Shown here in pieces: positions 52,117-60,987 of a stretch of DNA of 64,000 bases (its first letter is position 1; each line of letters starts with the position of its first letter). The notes under the pieces are model-generated. The model saw only the letters and a program-made list of their open reading frames with translations. It did no database searches and was not told where the DNA came from. Source of the stretch: Puccinia triticina (Eukaryota; Basidiomycota; Pucciniomycetes; Pucciniales; Pucciniaceae); the NCBI RefSeq assembly GCF_026914185.1, contig NC_070573.1, positions 4,271,501-4,335,500 of the forward strand, given 5' to 3'. The translations under genes were made by a program, and so were the position numbers.

Positions 52117-53720
52117 ATGACCCGACCAGTCATCAAGAGGGACTCTACACCCTCTCGACGACCGGACAAGTCATCAAGAGGGATTCTACACCCTCTCCAT
52201 GACTGGTTGAAACCAGTCATCGAGAGGGACTCTAAAACCTCTCAATGTCCGGTCAACCACTCATTGAGAGGGTGAGTCCCTCTTGATGACCGGATGATTT
52301 TACACCCTCTTGATGAGTGGTTGACCGGACATCAAGAGAGTGTAGAGTCCCTCTCGGTGACCGGTCAAGCAGTCATCAAGAGGGACCAATCAAGCAGTCA
52401 TAGAGGGATTCTACACCCTCTCAATGACTGCTTGACCAGTCATTGAGAGGATGTAGAATCCCACTCGATGACTGCGTGACTGCTTGACCGGTCATAGAGA
52501 TGTCACTTTGCACCCGGGTACCTGCCTCAAATTTCCAGGATTCTGGACACCCGCACCCGCACCCGGAACCCGTTTACGGGTACCCGGGTGCGACAGGCAG
52601 GTACCCGCGGGTACCTGCAGCCATCCCTCTCAATGACCGTCACCGGGCAGACCGGTCATCAAGAGGGCTTTGTCCCCTCGGTGACTGGACAGACCGGTCA
52701 TCGAGAGGGCTCTGTCCCCTTGATGACCGGTCTGTCCGGTCATCAAGAGGGCTGCAGTCTCCTTGATGACCGGAAAGACCGGTCATCAAGAGGGCTGCAG
52801 TCCACTTGATGACTGGACAGACCGGTCACCGAGAGGGCTGCAGTCCCCTTATGACCGGACAGACCAGTCACCGCAAGGGCTACAGTCCCCTTGATGACCG
52901 GACAGACCGGTCACCAAGAGGGCTGCAGTCTTGATGACCGGACAGACCGGTCATCAAGAGGGCTGTGTCCCCTCAATGACCGGACCGACGGTAATTGAGC
53001 TGCAGTCCCCTCGAGGACTGGACAGCCCTCTTGACCTACAGACTGGTGATTGGGCTGCAGTCCCCTCTGTCCGTCATTGAGGGTACATTTGGGGCGGGTA
53101 CCCGCCTTAAAAACCCAGGATTCAGGATACCCGCACCCGCACCTGGCACCCGTGGGCGGGTACCCGTCACTCAAGGCGGGTACCCGCTCACGGGTGCCGG
53201 GTACCCGCCAACGGGTACCCAGTGACATCTCTAACCGGTCACCGAGAGGGACTCTACACCCTCTCTATATCCGGTCAGCCACTCATCAAGAGGGTGTAGA
53301 GTCCCTCTCGATCCGGTCATCAAGAGGGACTCACCCTCTCAATGAGTGGTTGACCAGTCACCAAGAGGGACTCTACACCCTCTTGATATCCGGTCAACCA
53401 CTCATCAAGAGGGTGTAGAATCATTCAGAGGGACTCACCCTCTCGATGAGTGGTTGACCGGACATCAAGAGGGTGTAGAGTCCCTCTCAATGACTGGTTT
53501 CAACCAGTCATGGAGAGGGTGTAGAATCCCTCTCAATGACTTGTCCGGTCGTCAAGAGGGTGTAGAGTCCCTCTCAATGACTGGTTGGGTCATCGAGAGG
53601 TGAAGTCCTCCTTGATGACCGGTTGAACGGTCATTGAGAGGGTGTCCTCTGGATGGCCTGTCAAACCAGCCATCCAGAAGTTGATGCGTGCTCTTCGATG
53701 ACCGGTTGACCGGTCATCGG
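52117..53720. repeat. Array of palindromic 20- to 50-bp units (GACCGGTC / AGAGGGTGTAGAGTCCCTCT)
   Basis: Irregular tandem copies of ATGACCGGTCATCAAGAGGG with variants, alternating with GAGGGTGTAGAGTCCCTCTC. Both halves are near-perfect palindromes, so the array reads alike on both strands. It makes up most of the right arm of the Harbinger-like element 32875-53976. Open frames in it are composition artefacts. Confidence 0.85.
52497..53231. mobile_element. Candidate inverted-repeat element within the array, TSD TA
   Basis: Ends GAGATGTCACT and AGTGACATCTC, flanked by TA on both sides. Just inside each end is a GGGTACCYGCC/GGCGGGTACCC block: CAAATTTCCAGGATTCTGG near 52527 and AAAAACCCAGGATTCAGG near 53108 are related. 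Between the two blocks lies more of the GACCGGTC array. Confidence 0.45.
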
Positions 53721-53772
53721 GAGGTTGTGTAGTACTCCCTAGATTGGCCAGTACATATGTATGTAGCCATGG

Positions 53773-53830
53773 GCCAGCCATTTATCACCCGGAAATAGAG
53801 GTCAGGACCTCTATTTCCGGAATGGCTGGG
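53773..53830. repeat. Long hairpin in the right arm of the Harbinger-like element
   Basis: 53789-53820 is a perfect inverted repeat with 15-bp arms (CCGGAAATAGAGGTC) and a 2-bp spacer. CCAGCCATT on the left and AATGGCTGG on the right extend it, with a 6-bp bulge. Confidence 0.85.
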
Positions 53831-53976
53831 GGAATAAATTTCCCGTTATACCGAGTAATGAATTTTAAAATATAACTGGCCGGCCCAAACACATATAAAT
53901 GAGGTGTTATACCCCGAGCACCCCCGGTTATAAATTGCGTGATTTATAACCAAAATTGGGGCGTCCAAATAGGGCC

Positions 53977-54073
53977 TCAGTGAAAATGTACTGATATATT
54001 TCCATAAGTGTGAACTTTTGAGCGTTGCGAATTCAGATTTTGGAAAGACCCCATATTTAACCACCGGTAGCGT
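53977..54073 (-). pseudogene. Helitron helicase, middle piece
   Basis: 97 bp. The minus strand reads TLPVVKYGVFPKSEFATLKS and SHLWKYISTFSL, the segment after the 'GGDFRQ' motif of Helitron helicases. It joins in frame with 32874 downwards when the Harbinger-like element is taken out. Its upstream part is cut off by the LTR of gypsy B at 54074. Confidence 0.8.
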
Positions 54074-55048
54074 TGTGGTGCTCCATTCCAAACCATAAGT
54101 AGTATTTTATTGCTTTCCTTTACATATATTCATCATTACATTGCCTATTACCCCATCACCCCTTCACAAAAACCTCATTATTACTGCATATTCAGATTCT
54201 ACGCCAAATTTCACCTATAGTCACTTATACATAGTACCCCCTTATATTCAATGGTTCAATAGTTATAGAGGATATAAGACTTACAGAAACCCTACAGTCT
54301 TCATTAGTTACAATAATTATTTCATTAGTAACCTACTTGAATCATTACAGTACATTCCTTTTACATAGTTATTCTCACATACTAAATCCTTTACATACAT
54401 TGCTCATCATGTACTATGCCTATTGTACACATTACATCATTGGATCTGTGCTTACCCTTTTCAGTAGTGCTCATCATTACAAGTTGTTACTATGTTCTCA
54501 TCACTCTTCCCCATTAGTACATTCTTTTATTCCCATAACCAACATTCCCCTTTCAGCATTGCTCATCATTACATACTTTTACTATGTTCTCATCACTCTT
54601 CCCCATTTGTACATTCCTTTATTCCCATAGTCAGAATGCCTCCACTGTCTGTGCTCATCCTTTCTTCATATAAGAACTGTCCTTCCCCCCTCACTTGTAC
54701 CCTATGCAGAGAACTATATGCAGAATTTATAGAGAATTTCAGATACAGAAATTATAGTGCCCATTCTCATCAACCCATTGCCATTGAATCATTACCAATT
54801 GCTTTCCCCTTCAACCATTGCTCCAACCCTCTCACCCTCAGTAGTCAGTAGTCAGCTCATAGTACTAGCTCCTAAGATCAAGTAGAAATCAGCCACACCT
54901 TTTCTTTCTTTTTCTTAGTGTTACTCTCATCCCCTCAGCATTAGTCAGGAAGGCAGCCTCATCAGCACCCTTGCATAGCTTACATTAGTACTAGTGTTGC
55001 TATCCATTTCCCTTCCAAGCTCTATTCTCCCCTTTGAGTAGTTCCACA
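54074..55048 (+). repeat. 5' LTR of gypsy B
   Basis: 975 bp from TGTGGTGCTCC to TTCCACA. Clearly related to the 964-bp LTRs of gypsy A but with many substitutions and small indels. Confidence 0.9.
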
Positions 55049-55050
55049 AG

Positions 55051-55067
55051 TGGTGTCCCAACAGTGG
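55051..55067 (+). other. Putative primer-binding site of gypsy B
   Basis: TGGTGTCCCAACAGTGG, two bases after the LTR, identical to gypsy A. Confidence 0.6.
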
Positions 55068-55272
55068 CCTTTCTATACTTCAGATATCTTCAGCTCTAGT
55101 AACACTCTTACCATCAGCTACATACTACTTCACCTACACTCCTCATACTCCTTTCTTTACAAATCAACTCCCTGCTTTTAGAATCAACTTCAACCAACAG
55201 TAACACTATCAGCATCTCCACTATCAACCTTCAACACCCTTCAGATTTAGAGTCAACTTATCTGCTTCAATC

Positions 55273-57690
55273 ATGTCTGCCCAAGGATCTCCCAACACCA
55301 ATGTTGCTCCCAGTCTTTACCCTCCAGTGGATCCATCCAGTAATGCTGCAGTTCAGGACTCCACCACTTCCAACACTGGTCAGACTCAGGTTCCTCCCAA
55401 TGGTCCAGGTTATCAACCTTCTTCCAATGCTCCAGATCCCCAGGGTTCTTCTACTCCACAAGTCAACTCCAGTTCTTACAGACCTCCACCTGGACCTCAG
55501 ACTTCCAGCATCCCTAGATACACAGGATATAGAGATACCAATCAGCTTTCAGAAGATTCAGAAGATTTAAATGCACCACCACCCCGCTTTCCCAGGTTCC
55601 AGCGCCAAAGGGATGACTCAACACACTCTACCAGGTCCAACACTCACTTTTTAAATAGGGAACCAGCTATGCCTAGGTGTGAGGATCCTGTCAGCAGAGG
55701 AGTAAAGATCAAACCCATGGACAAAGAGCTCTTCTTTGATGGAACCAACATGCCTGTGGAGAAGTTCATTAGAAGGTATGAAAGTGCTGGAAGAGATGAT
55801 GGTGCTAACTCTAAGGAACTGGCTGGACAAATCATTGCTTTTATCAAAGGGTTGGACCTTAAGGATGAAGTGGAAGACATGTCAGGCCATGAAAACTTGG
55901 ATTGGGAAACCCTGAAGAAACAGCTACTCACCAGGTTTGGAACTTCTCAGCCATTGGTCAGATATACCAGGGAGGATCTCAGGAAACTAGTCTACAAATC
56001 TGCCCAGGATGGAGGAATCAGCACCTTGGAAACCTTCAACACATTCAGAAACAAGTTTGAAACCATCACTCACTACTTGGTAAGAATGGGGTACAGTACC
56101 AGCCTGGAGGAATTCAGACACCTTCTTTTGGAAATTCTTCACAAGGATCTGGATCAAAGAGTTACTAGGAGCTTGATGAGGGACAATCAAATGCTAGCCT
56201 CAAAGGATGGAGGTGATATCTTGCCAGACACTGAAACTCTTCTTACCTACATTCACCAGGAGGTTTACTCAAGATCAGTGGTCAACAGAAGGACTGAATG
56301 GAGGGCAGAAGAGAAATTCACTATGGACAACTCACCTAGGATCTCCAAACCTACCCCTGCTACTCAAGGAACTGCTCCTATTGCATCTACTTCTCTGGAC
56401 AAACAAGTGGAACTCCTTACTAAGCAATTTGCATCCCTCACTGCTGGCAAAGGACTACCCCCCCATATGGACAAACCTGCTAGGACCTGGCCATTCAAAT
56501 GCTATTATTGTCATCAGGAAACCCATGGAACCAACAGCTGCTCTCAACTTGCCCAGGACATGTCTAGTGGTGCTGTTATCAAGGATGGCAGAGATTACAG
56601 ACTTCCAGACAAATCAGTTATTCCCTGGATTCCAAGCAGACCAATCAGAACCCCAGTGGAAGAATACTCTAAAACTAAGCTCACATCTTCTTTTGGCCAA
56701 CTAGAGGAGGACCCAGCCTATTATCAAACCCACAGTTATGAAGCAGACCTTGGAAAGAGGACCAGAAACAACCCTAAGGATCAGGATGAAGAGGAACCAG
56801 CCAAGTCAGACAAAAGGATCAGGAAGGAGAAACAGGACCTAATGGACATGGATACAGAGGAATTACTTCACATGACACAGCCCCCTACTCCTAGTGCTTC
56901 CAAATCCCCTACTTCAAAAGGCTCCCCTCAAGTCAGATTCCAGGATAAGGACAAGGATTCAACCACTGCACCTAAGGACAAACCAGTTAAGAAGACCTAT
57001 TTGGAAAAGACTTTGGCCAAGGAGTACCCAGGAATTGAGGAGGAAGTGGCTAGTAGGATGTTGACTGCAGGAAAGATGGAGTTGGCCTTTGGAGAAATCT
57101 TTGCTATATCACCAGGAGTTACTGACTGGATCAGGAAGAAGATAACCAACAGAAGGGTCCCATTGGATGGTGTCAAATCAGCAAACTTCACAGACATGGA
57201 GGATGGAGAAGAACCAGCACAGGAGCAACCCACTACTCACTACTCCTGCCCCCTTGGATACATCACCATCACTATTGGAGGAGAGAAACATCAAGCACTC
57301 TTGGATACTGGCTCTATGGTCAACATTATTCCTGAAACTCTTGCACATAAACTTGGATTAGTACTCACTGCTAAATCTATGAAGCTCAAAGGAGTTGGAG
57401 GTCACCTTACTGATATACCTGGAATTGCTGAAGATGTGGAGGTAACCATTGGGAAAGTAGTCAGGACAGTTCATTTCTGGGTAGCCAAAGGACCAGTTCA
57501 GATGATTATTGGAAAGCCTTTCTTGATGGATGTCTCAGCTAACATCAACTACAATGGAGCCAGAGGAGAAGCACTTTCAATCATGGATTCAGCTGGTCAG
57601 ACTTTTTTGGTTCCAATCATACTCCCCAGTAATCAGAAGTGGGAAACCAGCATACCTTCCAATTCTGGACTGGTAAATTTTTTAGATTGA
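55273..57690 (+). CDS. Gypsy B Gag-protease
   Basis: 805 aa, collinear with the gypsy A protein. Residues 20-110 differ at many positions (for example RYTGYRDTNQLSEDSEDLNA here against RFSGYRDNNQPSDDSEDLGI). From KELFFDGTNMPVE onward the two are nearly identical. The zinc knuckle CYYCHQETHGTNSC and the protease site ALLDTGSMVNIIPE are intact. The stop TGA is at 57688-57690. Confidence 0.93.
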   Translation: MSAQGSPNTNVAPSLYPPVDPSSNAAVQDSTTSNTGQTQVPPNGPGYQPSSNAPDPQGSSTPQVNSSSYRPPPGPQTSSIPRYTGYRDTNQLSEDSEDLNAPPPRFPRFQRQRDDSTHSTRSNTHFLNREPAMPRCEDPVSRGVKIKPMDKELFFDGTNMPVEKFIRRYESAGRDDGANSKELAGQIIAFIKGLDLKDEVEDMSGHENLDWETLKKQLLTRFGTSQPLVRYTREDLRKLVYKSAQDGGISTLETFNTFRNKFETITHYLVRMGYSTSLEEFRHLLLEILHKDLDQRVTRSLMRDNQMLASKDGGDILPDTETLLTYIHQEVYSRSVVNRRTEWRAEEKFTMDNSPRISKPTPATQGTAPIASTSLDKQVELLTKQFASLTAGKGLPPHMDKPARTWPFKCYYCHQETHGTNSCSQLAQDMSSGAVIKDGRDYRLPDKSVIPWIPSRPIRTPVEEYSKTKLTSSFGQLEEDPAYYQTHSYEADLGKRTRNNPKDQDEEEPAKSDKRIRKEKQDLMDMDTEELLHMTQPPTPSASKSPTSKGSPQVRFQDKDKDSTTAPKDKPVKKTYLEKTLAKEYPGIEEEVASRMLTAGKMELAFGEIFAISPGVTDWIRKKITNRRVPLDGVKSANFTDMEDGEEPAQEQPTTHYSCPLGYITITIGGEKHQALLDTGSMVNIIPETLAHKLGLVLTAKSMKLKGVGGHLTDIPGIAEDVEVTIGKVVRTVHFWVAKGPVQMIIGKPFLMDVSANINYNGARGEALSIMDSAGQTFLVPIILPSNQKWETSIPSNSGLVNFLD
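57675..57681 (+). promoter_or_regulatory. -1 ribosomal frameshift site of gypsy B
   Basis: A_AAT_TTT in the gag frame, followed by TTA GAT TGA. Identical to gypsy A. Confidence 0.75.
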
Positions 57691-60600
57691 GACCAGGTTT
57701 TCAGTTCCCTTCCCTTACAACTGCAACCCTGGAAAACAACCAAAAGCAACAAACTGTAGTCACTCATTCAGCAAAGTATAAATCAACTCTAAAAAAAATA
57801 AAACCAGTAAACCAACCAATGCCATTATCTCTCAATCCCCCATTATCAAGGCCACCACTCTCAAGAGATCCTTACCTCACTCCTTTAAGCCCTTTTCCTC
57901 CACCATTCACTCCTACCTCCAAGATTACTCAAGAAAGGCTGGACCTCATCAATTTTGGACCTCCTGGATGGCTTTCTCCTCAAGAATATCTCCTGCTGGT
58001 ATGGGTAATTGTGATTAGACAAGGTGCTTTGGCTTTTGTAGAAACAGAAAGAGGCCTTCTTAAACACACCTATGGACAGCCTTATATCATTCCAGTCATT
58101 CCCCATGAACCTTGGCAACAGAAACCAATTCCAATCCCTGCACCCATCAAAGACCAGGTTATAGAATTGGTAAGAGAAAGACTCAGCACTGGCCTCTATG
58201 AACAATCCTTTTCCAGTTATTCCAGCCCTATATTTTGTGTAAAGAAGCAGGATGGTAAGCTCAGAATTGTACATGACCTCCAGAAACTCAACAAAGTCAC
58301 CATTAAGGACGCTGGACTACCACCAAAGACAGAGGAACTCATTGAATCATTCACTGGAAGGGCTTGCTATGGACTAGGTGATATTATGGGAGGATATGAT
58401 GAAAGAGAATTAGCTCCAGAATCCAGACCTTTGACCACCTTTGAAACACCCCTTGGAAGATTTCAACTTACCAGATTACCCCAAGGAGCCACCAATTCAG
58501 TTGCAGTTTACCAGGCCCAAATGATGTGGATACTCCAGGATGAATTACCTCAACATATGGGAATCTTTGTGGATGATGGAGGTATAAAGGGACCAACCTC
58601 TGACTACAATGAAGAAACTCTAAAGGACAACCCCCAGATCAGAAGATTTATCTATGAATATGCCATTACTCTGGAAAGGATTCTTTTCAGGATTGAAGAA
58701 GCTGGACTCACCATCTCTGGGAAGAAATTCGCTTGCTGTGTACCTGCTCTGGATCTGGTTGGCCATGTGGTTTGTAAGGAAGGCAGAAGGATATCCATCA
58801 AGAAGATCAACAAAATTGAAACCTGGCCAACTCCCACCACTCCTTCAGATGTCAGAGGATTCCTAGGTATCTGTGTATATGTTAGAGTGTTCATTAAAAA
58901 TTACTCAACCATTACTGCTCCACTCAGAAGACTCACCAGGAAGGACTCCTCTTGGGATTGGACTGAAGATTGCCAGGATGCCTTTGAGGACCTTAAAAGG
59001 ATTGTTGGAACTGATATCACCCTAAAGAAATTGGACTATGGACCTGATGCTGGCTTAATCAAACTCTCAGTGGACTCCAGTGTTATTGCTGCAGGTGCTG
59101 TTCTTACTCAACAGGATTCTGATGGATTGGATAGGCCTGTGTTATATGAGTCAGTAGTCTTTTCACCCAGGGAATCAAAGTACTCACAATCCAAATTAGA
59201 ACTCTGTGGTGTTGCCAAGATCCTCAAGAAACTTCAAACCAAACTGTGGGGTCAACATTTTCAACTCAGAGTGGATGCCCAGTGCCTTATTGGAATGATC
59301 AACAACCCTTCACTTCCCAATGCCCCTATGAACAGATGGATTGGATTTATTCAGTTATTCTCCTATGACCTTGTTCACACTCCTGGAAAAACTTTCACCT
59401 TACCTGATGGACTTTCAAGAAGACCCCCTGATTCTGATGAAGATGATTGTCCTAGCTTTGATGAAGATGAAACCTGGATCAAACCTCACCCTGGATTTGG
59501 AACTAAACATTCTTCTTTTGGCCTGCTTCTGGGGACATCAGCTAAGTTGGGGGAGGGGGTAAGTAACTTGCAGCAAGGAATTTGGAAGCACCTCCAGGAA
59601 TACCTTTCAACCATGAACAAACCTCCAGGATGCAGCAGCCTGGAATTCAAGCAAATTTTGCATAAATCAGCCAACTTCTTCCTTTCCAATGGAGTCTTGC
59701 ACAGGATCAACAAACCATTCTCTCAGATAGTAGTCACCTCTCCTTCAGCTCAGAATTCCATCCTCAATTCCCTTCATGAATCTTTAGGCCACAGAGGTAT
59801 TGCTGAAACCTACAGAAGAATTAAACTTAGATTTTGGTGGCCAGGTCTCAAGAGAGGTGTTAACAGGTGGGTCCAGTCTTGTGAAGCTTGCCAGAAGAGG
59901 AGTTCAAAATTGCCAATGGAACCCAAGAAACCTACAGGAGCAGCAACCATCTTTGGAAGAGTCAGTTTGGATACAGTTCACATCAAAGCTGGCAAATGGA
60001 AATACCTGGTAATTGCAAGAGATGACCTTTCTGGATGGGTAGAAGCAGTTGGACTAGAAAAGATTCAAGCAAAGAAAATCTCTCAGTGGTTCTTGGACAA
60101 CTGGATCTACAGATATGGAGCCCCTTGGTCAGTCACTGTGGATGGAGGCTCTGAATTTGGACAACAATTTCAAAAATCCCTTCTGGAATCTGGAATCAAA
60201 ATCAAAGTCACCACCCCTTATTATCCTGAAGCAAATGGTATGGTAGAAAGAGGAAATCAGGCAATTAAGGATACCTTGGTCAAGCTCTGTGGAAAAGAAG
60301 GCAAGAAGTGGAGGAATTATTTACCTTTAGTTTTATTTGCAGACAGAATTTCCACCAAAAGATCAACTGGTTACTCACCTTATGAACTAGTTCTTGGACA
60401 GCCTCCCATCTTACCCATTGACCTAGAATTGGAAACCTTCTTTGGAGTGGATTGGTCAAAGGTAGAATCAACTCAGGATCTTTTATTGGCTAGGACTCAG
60501 CAGCTTGAAAACAGGGATACCATCTTGCAGCAAGCACACCATCAGCTTATGGATTCCAGGAAGAACTCTGTGGACTATTGGAACAAGAAGAAAACATCAA

Positions 60601-60809
60601 GACAGCCACTAAAGAAAGGTCAATTAGTAGTAGTGTATAATAAATCTTTGGACTCTCAGTTTGGCAAACTCTTTGAAAACAAATGGAATGGCCCTTACAG
60701 AATCAAGGCTCAAAAACCAGGAGGATCTTACATCTTGGAAGAATTAGATGGCACAGAATTAGCCAGAAGGTTTGCTGCAGTTCATGTCAAGGAATACCAC
60801 TCCAGGTGA
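57675..60809 (+). CDS. Gypsy B Pol
   Basis: Collinear with gypsy A Pol and nearly identical to it. The reverse transcriptase active site FVDD is at 58566-58577, the integrase HHCC at about 59770-59900, and the catalytic core VTVDGGSEF and EANGMVERGNQAIKD at 60130-60260. The frame ends at TGA 60807-60809 just after VKEYHSR. If the GT-AG segment 60806-61420 is spliced out, the frame continues (IKSTYMCKSVVEPAIQPKAC...) to 61691, collinear with the longer gypsy A product. Confidence 0.92.
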   Translation, partial: KFFRLRPGFQFPSLTTATLENNQKQQTVVTHSAKYKSTLKKIKPVNQPMPLSLNPPLSRPPLSRDPYLTPLSPFPPPFTPTSKITQERLDLINFGPPGWLSPQEYLLLVWVIVIRQGALAFVETERGLLKHTYGQPYIIPVIPHEPWQQKPIPIPAPIKDQVIELVRERLSTGLYEQSFSSYSSPIFCVKKQDGKLRIVHDLQKLNKVTIKDAGLPPKTEELIESFTGRACYGLGDIMGGYDERELAPESRPLTTFETPLGRFQLTRLPQGATNSVAVYQAQMMWILQDELPQHMGIFVDDGGIKGPTSDYNEETLKDNPQIRRFIYEYAITLERILFRIEEAGLTISGKKFACCVPALDLVGHVVCKEGRRISIKKINKIETWPTPTTPSDVRGFLGICVYVRVFIKNYSTITAPLRRLTRKDSSWDWTEDCQDAFEDLKRIVGTDITLKKLDYGPDAGLIKLSVDSSVIAAGAVLTQQDSDGLDRPVLYESVVFSPRESKYSQSKLELCGVAKILKKLQTKLWGQHFQLRVDAQCLIGMINNPSLPNAPMNRWIGFIQLFSYDLVHTPGKTFTLPDGLSRRPPDSDEDDCPSFDEDETWIKPHPGFGTKHSSFGLLLGTSAKLGEGVSNLQQGIWKHLQEYLSTMNKPPGCSSLEFKQILHKSANFFLSNGVLHRINKPFSQIVVTSPSAQNSILNSLHESLGHRGIAETYRRIKLRFWWPGLKRGVNRWVQSCEACQKRSSKLPMEPKKPTGAATIFGRVSLDTVHIKAGKWKYLVIARDDLSGWVEAVGLEKIQAKKISQWFLDNWIYRYGAPWSVTVDGGSEFGQQFQKSLLESGIKIKVTTPYYPEANGMVERGNQAIKDTLVKLCGKEGKKWRNYLPLVLFADRISTKRSTGYSPYELVLGQPPILPIDLELETFFGVDWSKVESTQDLLLARTQQLENRDTILQQAHHQLMDSRKNSVDYWNKKKTSRQPLKKGQLVVVYNKSLDSQFGKLFENKWNGPYRIKAQKPGGSYILEELDGTELARRFAAVHVKEYHSR
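59531..59559 (+). other. Internal (central) polypurine tract in pol of gypsy B
   Basis: GGGGACATCAGCTAAGTTGG then GGGAGGGGG. It resembles the 3' polypurine tract of gypsy A even more closely than gypsy A's own internal copy does, since TAAGTTGGGGGAGG is shared. Confidence 0.6.
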
Positions 60810-60987
60810 AAACAATAAACAAGGAATAATCAATGCATTTCTCTTCTCTTTTTCTCTTTCTCATCTTCTTACACAATAACATAAAAACAAAATCAAATCA
60901 AATCTATAAACAAATCAGAAACAAATCAGAAACAAATCAATATAAATCAGCTGCAAACAATCTCAAATAAAATAACTAAATATAGAA

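Larger units (their letters stand above)
32875..53976. mobile_element. Harbinger-like element inserted in the Helitron gene (its 2.2 kb now holds 18.9 kb)
   Basis: The left end GGCCCCGTTTGGACGCCC and the reverse-complemented right end GGCCCTATTTGGACGCCC match, followed by similar ATAAATCAC sequence. TCA flanks both ends (32872-32874 and 53977-53979). Removing it with one TCA rejoins the Helitron frame (FSL on the right, KDNVW on the left). Its own DNA is 32875-33184 plus 52058-53976, and most of the right part is a palindromic repeat array. TSD TCA is a variant of the usual TWA. Confidence 0.75.

Noticed and set aside
52117..53720. CRISPR-like palindromic array
   Set aside because: Irregular spacing, no spacers of constant length, eukaryotic context; better explained as an element-internal repeat.
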